Position numbers and translations under genes: made by a program. Positions 23,625-34,848 of a stretch of DNA of 64,000 bases are shown here, piece after piece. The DNA is taken from the NCBI GenBank assembly GCA_039583875.1, contig CM077151.1, positions 117,715,519-117,779,518 of the forward strand, in the 5' to 3' direction. This DNA is from Platanthera guangdongensis (lineage: Eukaryota; Streptophyta; Magnoliopsida; Asparagales; Orchidaceae). Below the pieces are notes generated by a model. It ran no database searches, was not told where the DNA came from, and saw only the letters and a list, made by a program, of their open reading frames with translations. Each line of letters starts with the position of its first letter. The stretch's first letter is position 1.

Positions 23625-25374
23625 TGAAAGAATTGGTTCCTAAACACCTAGAGGGGGGGGGTGGTGAATAGGTGTATTTCCTTTTTCTTCTAAGGCAGAA
23701 CTTTTAATACAGTTAATTAACAAAAATAGATAGTTCTACAGCTATCACAGCACAGAAATAATAATACCACACACATTCACAGATTGCACACTGATTTATA
23801 GTGGTTCCCCAAGGTCGGGGTACATCCACTTTCCCCCTTCGTCTATCTAGCAGTGTGCTAAATTCGGCCTAACTTCTTTCCTTCTCCTCAGATCCTCAGA
23901 TCTTACAACTCAGAACCCAAACAAGGCTCCTACAACTCAGAGTGAGTCCACACTCCTACAGCTCAGGCAATCTGCCCTACATCAGCCTTCAACAAGGCCT
24001 ACAACTCAGATATCAAAATCTCCTACCACTCAGGCTCACAGCCCTACCTCAGCCTTCAACAAGGCCTACCACTCAGAGAACTTGTCTCCTACAACTCAGC
24101 ATTTATAAATCAGGCTTACAACTCAGATCTTAAAAGATCCTACAGAAAATAGATGTTAATTATAAATCTACCACCACCCTGGTTGAGAGAGAAAGGATGG
24201 ACAGTTTCTTGATCAGTTCTTGAACAAATCTGATGATAGAGATCAACCTGTCTTAGCTTTCTTCAAAGCTTCTTGAATCTGAACATAGTAGGGTTGATAT
24301 CCTTTGAAGTCGATCTTCAATCAGCTTCTTTCTTGAAATTCAGAAATCAATCTGAATTCTACTTGGCAGACTGGTTCAGAATCTGCACTTAAGAGACTTA
24401 TTGATTTAAGTCCCTTTCTTCACTTGAATAGATGGAGCTCTCTCTCTCCAAATTATTCTGAAGATTCTTCTGAATTCTTCTTTTAATTCTATTGACAAAC
24501 TCTGAGTAGATCACTACTTGATAATGTCTTCTTAGATCTTCTGTTGAAAATCTTCTTCTATATGTTATTGTGTATCTCTATATGTGTAACTTAATTTCTT
24601 CTGTTGATAGAGAATGTCTTTATATAGACTTTCTCCATGGTAACCGGCTGATCCAGTTTCTAACAAACTTCTGACAGCTTTGACAGCTTCAGTAGACCGG
24701 TTGGTTATGGCAGCTGTCAAGTCTTCCAGTCAATTCTTGAAACTCTGTCTCTGTCAGCCAAGTGTCGAGACTGAACTTCATCATGTGTCGACACATGTAG
24801 ACTAAGTGTCGACAAAAGCCTTGGTGGTGTCGACACAACTCCCTTGGTGTTGACACTGCTTCTCTACACAGCTTTTGTAGAATGTGTCGACACTAATTCT
24901 GTTGTGTCGACACAGTCACTTCTTCTCTTTACAAAAATCAACTTTGTTAAAACTCTGTTATGTGTCGACACAAGTCCTGTGTGTCGACACCGTTGATGTC
25001 GACAAAGTCTTCTGTGTGTCGACACTGCCTTTGTGTGTCGACACAGTTGCTGTCGACTAAACTTTTCTGTGTGTCGACACTGCCTCTGTGTGTCAACACA
25101 GTTTCTTCTGGTGTTGACACAGCCTTTCCAAGTGTCGACATAATTGACTTCAGGTGTCGACACGGCTTTTCTCCAGTGTCGACACAAGCCTTTATAAGTG
25201 TTGACACAACTTTTCTGGTGTCGACTCATGGACTTAGAAACTTTTTCCTGCATTCTTGCATTTTCTTAACCTGCACATATAAACTCAAAACAACATCAAA
25301 TACACCTTGCTGCATATCATTGAGTAAGGTGAGACTTCTTCAAATATGGTACACATTTTCCAATGTACCCAACA
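23625..25374 (-). repeat. S2 3' LTR (1,750 bp)
   Basis: On the minus strand it starts TGTTGGGTACATTGG at 25374 and ends CCAATTCTTTCA at 23625. In the element's order it has the palindrome array (24760-25230), a TATA-like box TCTATATAAAGA (24617-24628), and the conserved GGGGAACCACTATAAAT (about 23791-23808). The 5' LTR matches along its whole length. Confidence 0.95.
24760..25230. repeat. TGTCGACAC palindrome array in the S2 3' LTR
   Basis: About twenty copies of GTGTCGACAC with variants GTGTTGACAC and GTCGACAAAG, spaced 15-40 bases. Compared with the 5' LTR array (46360-46835), several differences are CG to TG or CA. The 129, 86 and 151 aa frames across it are repeat translations. Confidence 0.94.
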
Positions 25375-25388
25375 ATCTCCCCCTATTT
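25375..25388 (-). promoter_or_regulatory. S2 polypurine tract
   Basis: The minus strand reads AAATAGGGGGAGAT directly before the 3' LTR start TGTTGGG. It is the primer for plus-strand DNA synthesis. S4 has AAATAGAGGGAGAT and S3 AAAAAGGGGGACAT at the same place. Confidence 0.85.
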
Positions 25389-25638
25389 GGAGAAGTCAGA
25401 ACACTTAGTCAATGATATACACCATTCATAATGAACACATATTATGATGTATAAAAATATTATATGACAGGGTAACTTATAAACAAAACATGTATAAAAT
25501 ATCATCACAGAATAATGATGCAAACATAATGAGCATTAATCATTGTTTTGTTTAAACTTTCAAAAGTTTCTTAACAACAGTTTATATAGATTTTTAAAAC
25601 TAAAGATTACAATGTTTGTAAAATCTAGTTAAACTATT

Positions 25639-27243
25639 CTAAGGCTGTATAGGCTCCTTGATGACTATGCCTTTGCCTGACTGGATCTTGGCTTGTACTG
25701 GAGCTTTAGTGTCTTCAGCTGGCTTCTTGCCCTTCAGATCTTTCTTCTTTTTTTCTTCAGCTCTTATTCTTTGCCTTTCAAAATAGTGAAAAGGCTTTGG
25801 GAAGTACTTTCTAGGCTCCTGAGCATTAGGAGGTAGCTTCCCAGCATTTGCCTTTCTTCTATATTGCAGAATAGCTTCCTTCCTAGCTTCATTCTTTTGC
25901 CATTCTTACTCAGTGTAACATTTGCCCCTATCATGGGTCATGTCCTTTACAGCCTTCCAGGCACTCAATATAATATTCCTTGAAGTAGGACTCCACTGCT
26001 CAAAATCAGGCTTCAACTCAGCCTGTTCTCTGAATCTCTTCTTTGACAGTTAAGCTTCTTGCTCCTTATTCACAGCTGCCTCTGACATTTCTACCTTCTC
26101 AAGGATAACATTTTTAGTACCCTCTGGAGGGCTGTACATAGACTGTTCTTCTTGCTGAATCATATCAAAATCTTCTGGAGGGTAAATAACCTGAGCAACT
26201 TCAGGTTGATCACCTTCTAAATAAGCAGGTTGCACACCTAACTCAGGATCATCTGCAGCTGTAGATGTATCCTCCATGATAACATCTTATGCTTGAGTGT
26301 TGAGGTGAGTTGTCTGGTCAACATCAACCAAGGGCATAATTAGTATTTCATCCTCATTATTGAAAATTGATTGATTTACTTCCTGGATTACCTCAAGAAT
26401 AGTTTGTGTAGCCATTTCACTATCTAAGTGTGTTGGCTCTTCCTCAAGATGAGGCTCCCCCTTCACCTGAGCTCCATCTGTAATATCTTGTGCAGGAGAT
26501 TTTTCAGCAATCTCTTGCCTCTCTTTATCAGGCATGTCCTTTGTTAGGACTCTATCCCATCTGGAGATTATCCTGATATCCATTCTTCTCATATGGTTGA
26601 TCTTAGAACTAGTAGACTGTTCCATTACTTCTGGAATTGTTCCAGCCAAGTATAGACTCATGATTCTTCACAGATTTGTCTTCTTAATGCCTTCCTTAAT
26701 CTTTTTAAAGATGACTGCAGACCAATCTGTGTTCAGTCTGAAAATAATCCGGGTCATCAGGCTGAACATATAGGCTGAAACCCTATCATGTCCCCCTAGC
26801 TTGCAGAGTATGACCTTTCCAACCACTTCAGAAAGGAATTTTCCTTGCAGATTCATCCTTTTCCTGTTCATTGTAGATCCAATCTTCATGGTGGGATCCA
26901 ATCCACACCACTGAAGTGCCTCCCTAGTCTTGGTAGAGGGAACTTCTTCTTCTTCTTGAGTTTTGGGGAGTTGAAGAGTTTTCCTTAAGCTCTTCATGGT
27001 AAGTTTAACTTTAGCTCCATGAACTGTAGATTTGATCTTAAGTCCAGTCGAATCTAAAGTAGCTGCGCCATAGAATTCCAGTATTTCTTTCTTCCATATC
27101 TTTGTAGGTTCAGATACCAGAAACTCCAAACAATTTTCTGCAATTAGGGTTATTACTGATTTAATCTCAGGTTCCGCATTATCAAAAGCGTTGCGAACCA
27201 GCTCATACCCTTTGTTGACGTTATCTTCAAGTTTTGGCGTCAT
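25639..27243 (-). pseudogene. S2 ORF3, one frame with a few stops
   Basis: This is the third Sirevirus ORF. I choose ATG at 27243 (MTPKLEDNVNKGYELVRNAF) because S1 and S3 start at the same alignment point; the longer frame from 27375 runs through the palindrome array. The conserved module carries WCGL, GKFLSEVVGKVILCKLGGHD and HMRRMDIRIISRWD. Acidic regions (26050-26661) and a lysine-rich tail with KKKDLKGKK follow. The frame is shared throughout, but stops lie at 26668-26670, 26287-26289, 26050-26052 and near 25915. No signal peptide or membrane helix is visible. The natural stop is at 25639-25641. Confidence 0.83.
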
Positions 27244-27281
27244 TGGGGTTGTGATAAATCTTGGATTGAGAAGAGAGAATT

Positions 27282-27830
27282 TGTCGACACAAGGTTTTGG
27301 TCTCGAAAATATGGAGAGTGTGTCGACAGGGTTTGTTGTTGACCTATTTATACCCTTCTGAATCATGAAGTTCAAAAGTCACGTCAAAATTCTCTTAATG
27401 TGTCGACACAATTGAAATATGTCGACACAGACTTCTAATGTCTCGACTGAGTGTTGACTTCTATATGTCGACACAAATTCTATTTGCCTTGGTCATGTTC
27501 AACGAAGTTCCCGTGAAGACGACGATTTGAGGTAGACGAAGTGTTGTTGAATTTGCGCTCGACGATGTGTGTCGATTCCACGCTCGACGATCAGTTGATT
27601 CTACGCTCGACGAAATCTGTGTCGATTCTGCACTCGACGATCAGTAGATTCTACACTCGACGAAATCTGTGTGTTGAGTCTAAGTGTCGACACCACTTCT
27701 GGATGTGTTGACACTACTTCTCTAAAGTGTCGACACCAATTTTCTGGATGTGTCGACATCACTTCCCTGGAGTGTTGACACCAACTACTATGTGTCGACA
27801 CAGACAACTTGTTGTGTCGACACAATTTTA
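27282..27830. repeat. Mixed palindrome array between S2 pol and ORF3
   Basis: Two motif types occur together: GTGTCGACAC (27282-27470 and 27680-27830) and GCTCGACGATC or CTCGACGAAATCTGTGTCGA (about 27555-27670). The second type is the motif of S4 and G-A. The array fills the gap between ORF3 and RNase H apart from the ORF3 leader. Confidence 0.9.
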
Positions 27831-27849
27831 CTTAGCCAAATTTGTTAAA

Positions 27850-28380
27850 CTAATTTATGTTCAACATTCCAAATTCAATTTTGAAATTATTGAATTTAGT
27901 TTCATCTAAAGGCTTTGTGAACATGTCAGCAATTTGTAAATCAGTGTTAACAAATTCTAAAGAAATATCTTCTTCCTCTACATGATCTCTAAGAAAATGG
28001 TATCTTATTTCTATATGCATTGTTCTACTATGAGAAACAAGATTATGAGCAATAGAAATAGCACTAGTAGAATCATATAATAATGAAGTTCTACTTACCT
28101 GAATACCATAATCTTCTAACTGATGTTGTATCCACAATAGTTGTGCACAACAACTTCCTGCAGCAACATACTCAGACTCAGCTGTGGAAATTGCCACACT
28201 AGTCTGCTTCTTACAGCTCCATAAAACCAGTCTTCCTCCTACAAATTGACAGGTGCCTGTTGTGCTTGTCCTATCTACTTTGCAACCTGCAAAGTCTGCA
28301 TCTAAAGAGCCCATTAGTAGAAAATCTCTATTCCTAGGATACCAAAGGCCTAGATTAGGTGTTCCCTTAAGATATCTCAA
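27850..28380 (-). pseudogene. S2 RNase H
   Basis: RNase H degrades the RNA strand of the RNA/DNA hybrid during reverse transcription. The 176-residue open frame covers most of the domain: DADFAGCKVDRTSTTGTCQF, then KKQTSVAISTAESEY, then YDSTSAISIAHN, then HIEIRYHFLRD and TKPLDETKF at the end. The catalytic D (DADFAG), E (TAESEY) and D (YDSTSA) are in place. It is joined 5' to the RT by a frame break near 28385. The domain itself looks undamaged. Confidence 0.9.
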
Positions 28381-29587
28381 ATCCTTTTGACAACAGTATA
28401 ATGAGATTCTTTAGGGCATGATTGGTACCTAGCACATACATATGTATCATACATAATATCTGGTCTACTAGCAGTCAGATATAGGAGGGAGCCAACTATC
28501 CCTCTTTACAAAGACTCATCTACAGGTTTCCCTGCATCATCTTTGCTTAGAGACATACTTGTCCCCATTGGAGTCCTCATGGTAGTGGATGACTCCATAC
28601 CATACTTCTTAATTAACTACTGCGTGAACTTAGACTAGGATATGGACAAGCCATCATCAGTCTGTCTTACTTGGAGGGCCAAGAAGAACTTAAGTTCTCC
28701 CATACTGCTCATTTCAAATTTCCCTTGCATAAGTTTTGCAAACTTTCTACAAAGGTTATTTTCAGTAGAACCAAATATTATGTCATCAACATATATTTGG
28801 ACTAGGATAATCTTTCCTTTGGATTCTCTAAGGAATAGAGTCTTATCTATTTTCCCCCTTGAGAATTTGTTCTCAATGAGGAAATTAGATAGGGTTTTAT
28901 ACCAAGCCCTTGGGGCTTGTTTTAACCCATATAAAGCTTTCCTAAATCTATAAACATAATTAGGTTTGAGTGGATCAACAAAACCTGAGGGCTGCTCTAC
29001 ATAGACCTCCTATTTTAAGTATCCATTTAAGAATGCTGACTTAACATCCATTTGGAATACTTTGAAGCCTTGATATGCTACATAGGCAAGGAATAGCCTG
29101 ATTGCTTCCAACCTTGCCACTGGAGCAAAAGTCTGATCAAAGTTAATGCCCTCTTCCTGCCTGTATCCTTTGGCAACTAGTCTTGCCTTGTTCTTCACTA
29201 TGATCCCACTCTCATCAAGCTTGTTTCTATAAATCCACTTTCTCCCTATGACATTGTGACCCTTTGGTTTTGGTACCAACTCCCAGACCTTGCACCTTCT
29301 GAATTGATTTAACTCCTCCTTCATAGCATCAATCCAGTGTGGGTGTTGAATAGCTTCTTCAAATCTCTTGGGTTCTAGTTGAGATAAAAATCTTGAGCAA
29401 AGAACTATATTTAAGTTCCTGCTTCTTGTCTGTACTCCATGTCTTGGATCACCAATGATCTAGTGTGCAGGATGATCCTTTAACTGTCTAACTGCAGGAG
29501 GTAATCTATCAACTATTTGACCTTCTTCAATCTCTTCATTATACTGCACCTCATGGTCTTCATTTTCCTCTTGAGTGTCTTGTACTC
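28381..29587 (-). pseudogene. S2 reverse transcriptase, broken, 5' part cut by S4
   Basis: This is the copia-type RT. On the minus strand: [20 protein letters not shown] at 29324, [32 protein letters not shown] near 29040, then the catalytic [14 protein letters not shown] near 28780, then the template-grip region. Y-V-D-D is intact. Stops lie near 29010, 28620 and elsewhere. S4 sits between integrase and this domain; across its duplication TACTC the S2 frame goes on without a shift from 41673 to 29582, which confirms a simple insertion. Confidence 0.9.
29583..29587. repeat. Target-site duplication of S4, left copy (TACTC)
   Basis: TACTC precedes the S4 LTR start TGTTGGATCC. The second copy is at 41668-41672. 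Confidence 0.9.
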
Positions 29588-29774
29588 TGTTGGATCCCTA
29601 GTTGATTTGGGCTAGGTTCACTGACTTAGGATGTGACCTATCATGTATAGTCAGGGTCAAAGTTGTATCCTAGAGTCTAGGCCAAATCCTTAGGTTCAAC
29701 ATCAGATGGACCAGCTATCATCAAGACCTTCAGAGACTCCAGATTTAGAAGTTTTCAAGACTAAGTCAAGTGAG

Positions 29775-30175
29775 TTAGACGTTCGTCGAACTCAGCTCGA
29801 CGAAAGGTGTTCTGCGCTCGACGATCGTGAGACATTTCTTGGTGCTAAGCTCGACAATCTTAGTTCTCTGTTTGACGAATGTTGAGGTTCTTCATCAAGC
29901 CAAATTCAGGACAACTTCAGAATTTTTCTAAGTCCAGCTTCAAGCTTTGGTCGACGAATTAGATTCTGAGCTCGAAGAACTTGGACCTCAAGTTCTCAGC
30001 TTCTCAGGTCGATGAATGCAATTCTCTACTCGACGAATGATGAATCCCAGCTCGACGAATGAAGATTGTCTGTTCGACAAATGAAGATTGTCTGGTCGAC
30101 GAACTTCAAACTCAGTTCGACGAACTCAAACTCAGCTCGATGAATTGTGTTCTTCGTTCGACGAATCCAGACTAG
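29775..30175. repeat. TTCGTCGAA / GCTCGACGA palindrome array in the S4 5' LTR
   Basis: Over a dozen TCGACGA or TCGTCGA cores occur, for example GTTCGTCGAACTCAGCTCGA at 29781. CTCGACGATCGT at 29817-29828 is identical to a 12-mer in the G-A LTR array. The copy at 40225-40620 in the 3' LTR corresponds. Confidence 0.92.
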
Positions 30176-31018
30176 GTCATCTTCAGGTTTCCCGTCCCGT
30201 TTCATGGCGATGATTCCAGAGTTATTAATGTCAGATCTTCTCGGAATGTTACCCTTAGAACGCGCATTGACTATGGATGATTTCATGCCGTTTTTCCATG
30301 GGACAGTTGGGGAAATCATTGATTGTCGCTTCCTTCCAAGGCCGACTGTAATTACTGCTCAACATTCGAATTTTGAATGTTCTCAGTCAGTCAAAAAGAC
30401 ATTGACAAAAAGAAAAGGATCAAGTAGTAGAAAAAAAAACAGAATTACAATACAGCAAGCAATACAGACAATCAGATAGAGACACTCAGATTGCACAGCA
30501 GAGCAATCATACTGAAATCAAAAGTTCTACTACAATCAGCCTGACCAGAGAACATTTTCAAGAAGAAGAAGAACAACCAATCATTATCAAGAGTCTTCTT
30601 CCTTCAACTCTACAGGACTACTTCAAAGGACAACAAATTTCAATCTGTCAAAGGAGTTCCTGAAACAAATTCTGGTCCAGGCATTCTAGGTCTTTGAAGA
30701 CCTATCACCCTGAAGCAGTGCTCCAACATTCCTGATTAATTCAAGATCTCAGGGGGAGCAAATTCTGCTACAATCAATCCACAAGTCTTCTCAGCTATTT
30801 TGAGAAAGAGAAGACACCATCTCTTTATTTCCAATTCCTGTACAGGGTTTTAATTCCCTTCAAAATTATTCTGGTTGCAAGTCTCCCTCCAAAAGACTTG
30901 AGGTTTTTGTTTTTGAGCACCTGAACAAAAGCTCATTGGTGTCAGGCACCTGATCAAAAACCTGAGTGGATTCCTACCAGGGTGGTAGAGGAGTGGATGT
31001 ACGCAGGTTGGGGAACCA

Positions 31019-31029
31019 CTATAAAATTT
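31019..31029 (+). promoter_or_regulatory. S4 TATA-like box inside the conserved block
   Basis: CTATAAAATTT follows GGGGAACCA. All Sirevirus-like LTRs here have the same block about 200 bases before the LTR end. It could be a core promoter or an RNA-end signal. In S4 I see no other TATA-like box close downstream of the palindrome array. Confidence 0.45.
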
Positions 31030-31222
31030 CTTGTGTCGTCTGGTTGCCCTTCTTTGTGATTTGGATGTGTTGTTCTGTGATTGCTTAGTTTTGCTGTGCT
31101 TATTTATTTTATTTGTTGAATTGTTCACCTAGGATTACAATAAAAGTTGTAAAAATTTGTAGTGAGCACAATACTCTATTCACCCCCTCTAGAGTATTTC
31201 AGATCTAACCTGCACTTTCAAT

Positions 31223-31238
31223 TGGTATCAGAAGCAGG
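31223..31238 (+). promoter_or_regulatory. S4 primer-binding site
   Basis: TGGTATCAGAAGCAGG lies two bases after the LTR end and matches the initiator tRNA-Met complement, with the usual AAGCAGG continuation seen in many copia elements. Confidence 0.9.
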
Positions 31239-31353
31239 TTGGTTAAAAATACCACACCTTAGTGGTTGTACAGGCTAACACCTGAAGCACAAAGATCCCT
31301 CTTGTTAGATCTGTTTGTTTTAATTATGTTATTAGATTTATCTCTTCACAGAC

Positions 31354-33477
31354 ATGGCCCAAAACAAAGACTATGCAAGCATCAGACCTCCAGTGTGCAA
31401 TCTTAACAAGTTTGCCATCTGGAAGGTAAGAATCAGGTTATACATGAATTCTATTGATGAGGATATCTTTTCTGTTATCTTGACAAGTGTACCTCCAGCA
31501 CCTATAGCTTCTACCAGCACTTCTACCAACATGACTGCAGTGCCTCCTCCAGAAAACAATGATGCAGATAAGAAAGCCAAGATGGCAGATGCTAAGGCAA
31601 TGAATATCTTAGCCCAGACTATGTCAGATGACATATTCCAGAAGGTGGCTGAGTTCACCTCATCCAATTCCATTTGGGATTCCCTCAACCAAATGGTAGC
31701 TGGCTCTACAGATGAAAGAAAGGACAGAAGATCCAATCTCATATCCCTGTATGAGAACTTTAAAAAGGATGAGAATGAATCGGTGGCAGAAATGTACAAC
31801 TGGCTGAGCACAATCTTCAATGAGCTCAAAACCCTGGATAAGGACATCACCTTGATAGAGGTGAATGACAAGATATTGATGTGCTTCCCTAGCTCTTGGG
31901 ATTCCAGAATCTTTCCTATCAAAGAAGCCAGAAGCCTCAATGAGATATCAACTGAGTCTCTGTTAGGCAAATTGAAATCCAATGAGCAGCTAATCAAATC
32001 AAGAGAAGCAGCAGAACAGAAGGCAACAACTCCAGTTAGAAAGGAGCACAGCATAGCCTTCAAAGCATCTGAAGAAAGTGAGACATCAACTTCCAATGAA
32101 GAGCTCATGAGCCTCTTTGCAAAAAGGTTCTACAGGATGGCTAGAAAAGATTTCAGAAGGAAATCATCCAGACAGGATGATAAGCCCAAGTATGACAAGA
32201 CACCAACCAAGAAGGTTGTGTGTTTTGGGTACAGAAATCCTGGACACTACATCTCAGAATGTCCAGAAAACCAGAAGAAGGACAAGAGCAAAGAAAGAGA
32301 CTCCAGGAGAAGACACAGCAGCAAACACTCCTCCAGCAAATATAAAAAGAAAGACAAGGGCTTTGTTGCTGAGACTTGGAGTGATATAGAAGAAGAAACA
32401 TCTTCCTCCAGTTCAAGTGAAGAAGAGGAAGAAGCTAGATCCAAGGAGGTGTGCCTAATGGCAATTGATGCCTCCAGGAGCTGTTCTGGATCAGAAGAAG
32501 AATCAGAAGAAGAAGCAGCCTCAGACTCAGAGACAGATCAAGTTATCTCTAGTTTTGATTTTAATTCTGATTCATTTAAGACTGAATTCAAAACTATGTG
32601 CTTAGACTTAATAAATTCAGAAAAGGAAATAAAAACTCTTAGAGAAAGATTAGGTAATCTTGAATCAGTCAACTTAGAAAACATAAAGCTAACAGGCCAA
32701 CTAACCTTAGCTAATGAATAAATAATTAAATTAAAATCTGAATTATGTGAGGCCAAACAACTTGAGCAATCTCTCAATGGGAGAATCCTCAAGCTGATGG
32801 ACATTACAAGCACAGTGAATGTCAGATTAAATGGCAAGCTGGGCTTGGGTTCTTCATCAAGTTTACCCCCCATAATTAAGAAGAATATTCTTTCAACCCC
32901 CATCAAGTTTATTTCTACAAAGGGAAAAGAAAAGTCAATAAACAAACCATTGTTTGAAAACAATCTTAAACCTATAAACAAGAGAAACAGAAATCTAAAA
33001 ACAGTCAGTAAAAACAAAGTTCAGCAGCATTCGTCGAACTCAGATCGACGAAATGTGGCCAGTTCGTCGAACCCAGATCGACGAATGCTGAACGCAAATT
33101 TTAGTTATAATAATTTGTCTAACTGCAATCGACGAACTGTGTATGGTTCGTCGAGCAGAGGTCGACGAACTTGGGGCACAAAAAATGACTACTGTCATTC
33201 TCTGAGCAGAGATCGATGATCTCATCCCTATTCGTCGAACTCTAGTCTACGAACTTACAACACTTCGTCGAACCCAGAAAGACCAAACCTAAATCATTTC
33301 TCTTATAGAAATTTTAAGCCAACTAATAAGACATTTAATCCAGTAGCTGATTGGGTAATTCCACCTAGGAGATATCACCCCTTAGGTTATAAATCTCAAC
33401 CTGCATTATCAGTTATATTCAGTTTCTCTTTTCAACCAAATAAAGGACCCAAGGTAACCTGGGTCAAGAATAATTGA
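31354..33477 (+). pseudogene. S4 gag, one frame with two internal stops
   Basis: This is a copia-type Gag. The start is at 31354 (MAQNKDYASIRPPVCNLNKF), followed by the UBN2-like domain to about residue 240 with SIWDSLNQMVAGSTDERKDR. The nucleocapsid knuckle at 32221-32262 reads CFGYRNPGHYISEC, where the second zinc cysteine has become tyrosine. A basic and then an acidic serine/glutamate run follow. Stops are TAA at 32719-32721 and TGA at 33217-33219; the frame then runs to TGA at 33475-33477. A palindrome array at 33030-33275 is translated in this frame as S-S-N-x-D-R-R repeats. The second knuckle of S1-S3 is not seen. Confidence 0.87.
33030..33275. repeat. TCGTCGAAC array inside the S4 gag-protease linker
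   Basis: Units such as TTCGTCGAACTCAGATCGAC recur near 33030, 33061, 33132, 33148, 33230 and 33264. The motif is the same as in the S4 LTR, but here it lies in coding sequence and gives S-S-N-x-D-R-R repeats. Confidence 0.9.
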
Positions 33478-33490
33478 ATTTTGTTTTTCA

Positions 33491-34848
33491 TTGCAGGTAC
33501 AGGTGAAGAGCTGTCTAAGGGTGAGTCAAACCTGGTACTTGGACAGTGGTTGCTCCAAACACATGACAGGCAGCAAGGGCAATCTATCCAATTACAAGCC
33601 CAAGCTAGGACCAAAGGTGATTTTTGGAGATTCCAGCAGTGGTCAATCAGAAGGATATGGGACAGTGAAGATTGGATCAGTGACTTTCAAGAAAGTAACT
33701 TATGTAAGAGGAATCAAACATAACCTTATATCCATAAGTCAATTATGTGATGAAGATTATCAGGTACATTTTAACTCTACATCATGTTCTATTATTGATA
33801 ATAAAAACAAAACTGTTTTAATTGGACTTAGACAAGGTAACATATATTTAGTAGATTTTATATCTGCCATAACTGATATCTACTTACTGAATGTTACTAG
33901 TAATCCAAATGAGTTATGGCATAAAAGATTAGGACATGTAAACCTTAAAAATATATCGAGGTTATCTAAAGACAACCTTGTTAGAGGCTTACCTTCTGGC
34001 CCCTACAAGAAGGAAAGTCTATGCAGGGCTTGTCAACTAGGCAAGCAAACCAAAACTAGCTTTAAATCCATTAATAAAAGTGATTCACCTAGGATATTGT
34101 ATTTGCTTCATGTGGATCTATTTGGACCCATTGCAGTACAAAGCCTAGGAGGGAAGTCTTAAACCTTAGTGATTCTTGATGACTTCTCTAGATTCAGTTG
34201 GGTAGCCTTTTGAGAGCTAAGTCAGATACATTCAAGTTTCTTACAGATTTTCTCAGGACCATACAGATTGAGTTCTCTACTCATGTTGCATTGATCAGAA
34301 GTGATCATGACACAGAGTTTGAGTCTCTTCTTATGCATGAGTTTTGTGAGAAGGAAGGTATCAGGCAGTGCGTCTCAGCTCCTAGAACTCCCCAACAAAA
34401 TGGGGTTGCTGAAAGGAAAAATAGGACACTCATTGAATTTGCAAGTACATTATTAGCAGATGCTTACATGCCTCTATCCTTTTGGGCAGAAGCTGTAAAT
34501 ACTGCTAATTATGTCCTAAATAGAAGTCCTATACATAAACTGAAAAATAAGACCCCCTATGAATTACTTAAAGGGAAGAAACCTAAAATCACATACTTTA
34601 AAGTTTTTGGTTGTATTTGTTACATTCACACAAATAACAAGAGATACATTAGAAAGTTTGAGGCTTAGGCTGAAGATGGGATTTTTCTAGGATATTCCCA
34701 AGTAAGCAAGGCCTATATGGTTTTTAATAAATCCACCCTTAAAATAGAAGAATATGTTCATGTATCTTTTGATGAAGCTAACATGTCTTATAAGGAGAAA
34801 GAGATTTCTACCAATAGCTATTTGCAGGTTCCATAACTGTGTGAGTCT
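33491..34848 (+). pseudogene. S4 protease and integrase, broken
   Basis: Protease comes first, with TWYLDSGCSKHMTGSKGNL (D-S-G intact) near 33530-33586 and RGIKHNLISISQLCDE. The pre-integrase zinc segment ELWHKRLGHVNLKNISRLSK (about 33911) ends with LCRACQLGKQTKTSFK. The integrase core keeps D in HVDLFGPIA, D in RSDHDTEF (usual glycine after the histidine is D here) and E in NGVAERKNRTLIEF. Breaks are a TAA at about 34160, a frameshift near 34200, TAG at 34666-34668 and TAA near 34832. The frame opens at an acceptor-like ATTGCAG (33490-33496), 14 bases after the gag stop. Confidence 0.9.

Larger units (their letters stand above)
29588..31220 (+). repeat. S4 5' LTR (1,633 bp)
   Basis: It starts TGTTGGATCCCTAGTTGATT and ends CTGCACTTTCA. 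It carries a palindrome array (29775-30175) and the conserved block GGGGAACCACTATAAAATTT (31011-31029). It is longer than the 3' LTR mainly by one extra segment of about 26 bases near 29700. No real coding sequence is present. Confidence 0.95.

Noticed and set aside
24864..25415. Reading frames of 86-178 aa rich in V-D-T, C-R-H and V-S-T (also at 46317-46910, 16492-17232, 27601-27825)
   Set aside because: They are translations of the TGTCGACAC arrays in several frames at once, not proteins.
31371..32108. 245-aa minus-strand frame
   Set aside because: Exact antisense of the S4 gag domain; a shadow frame.
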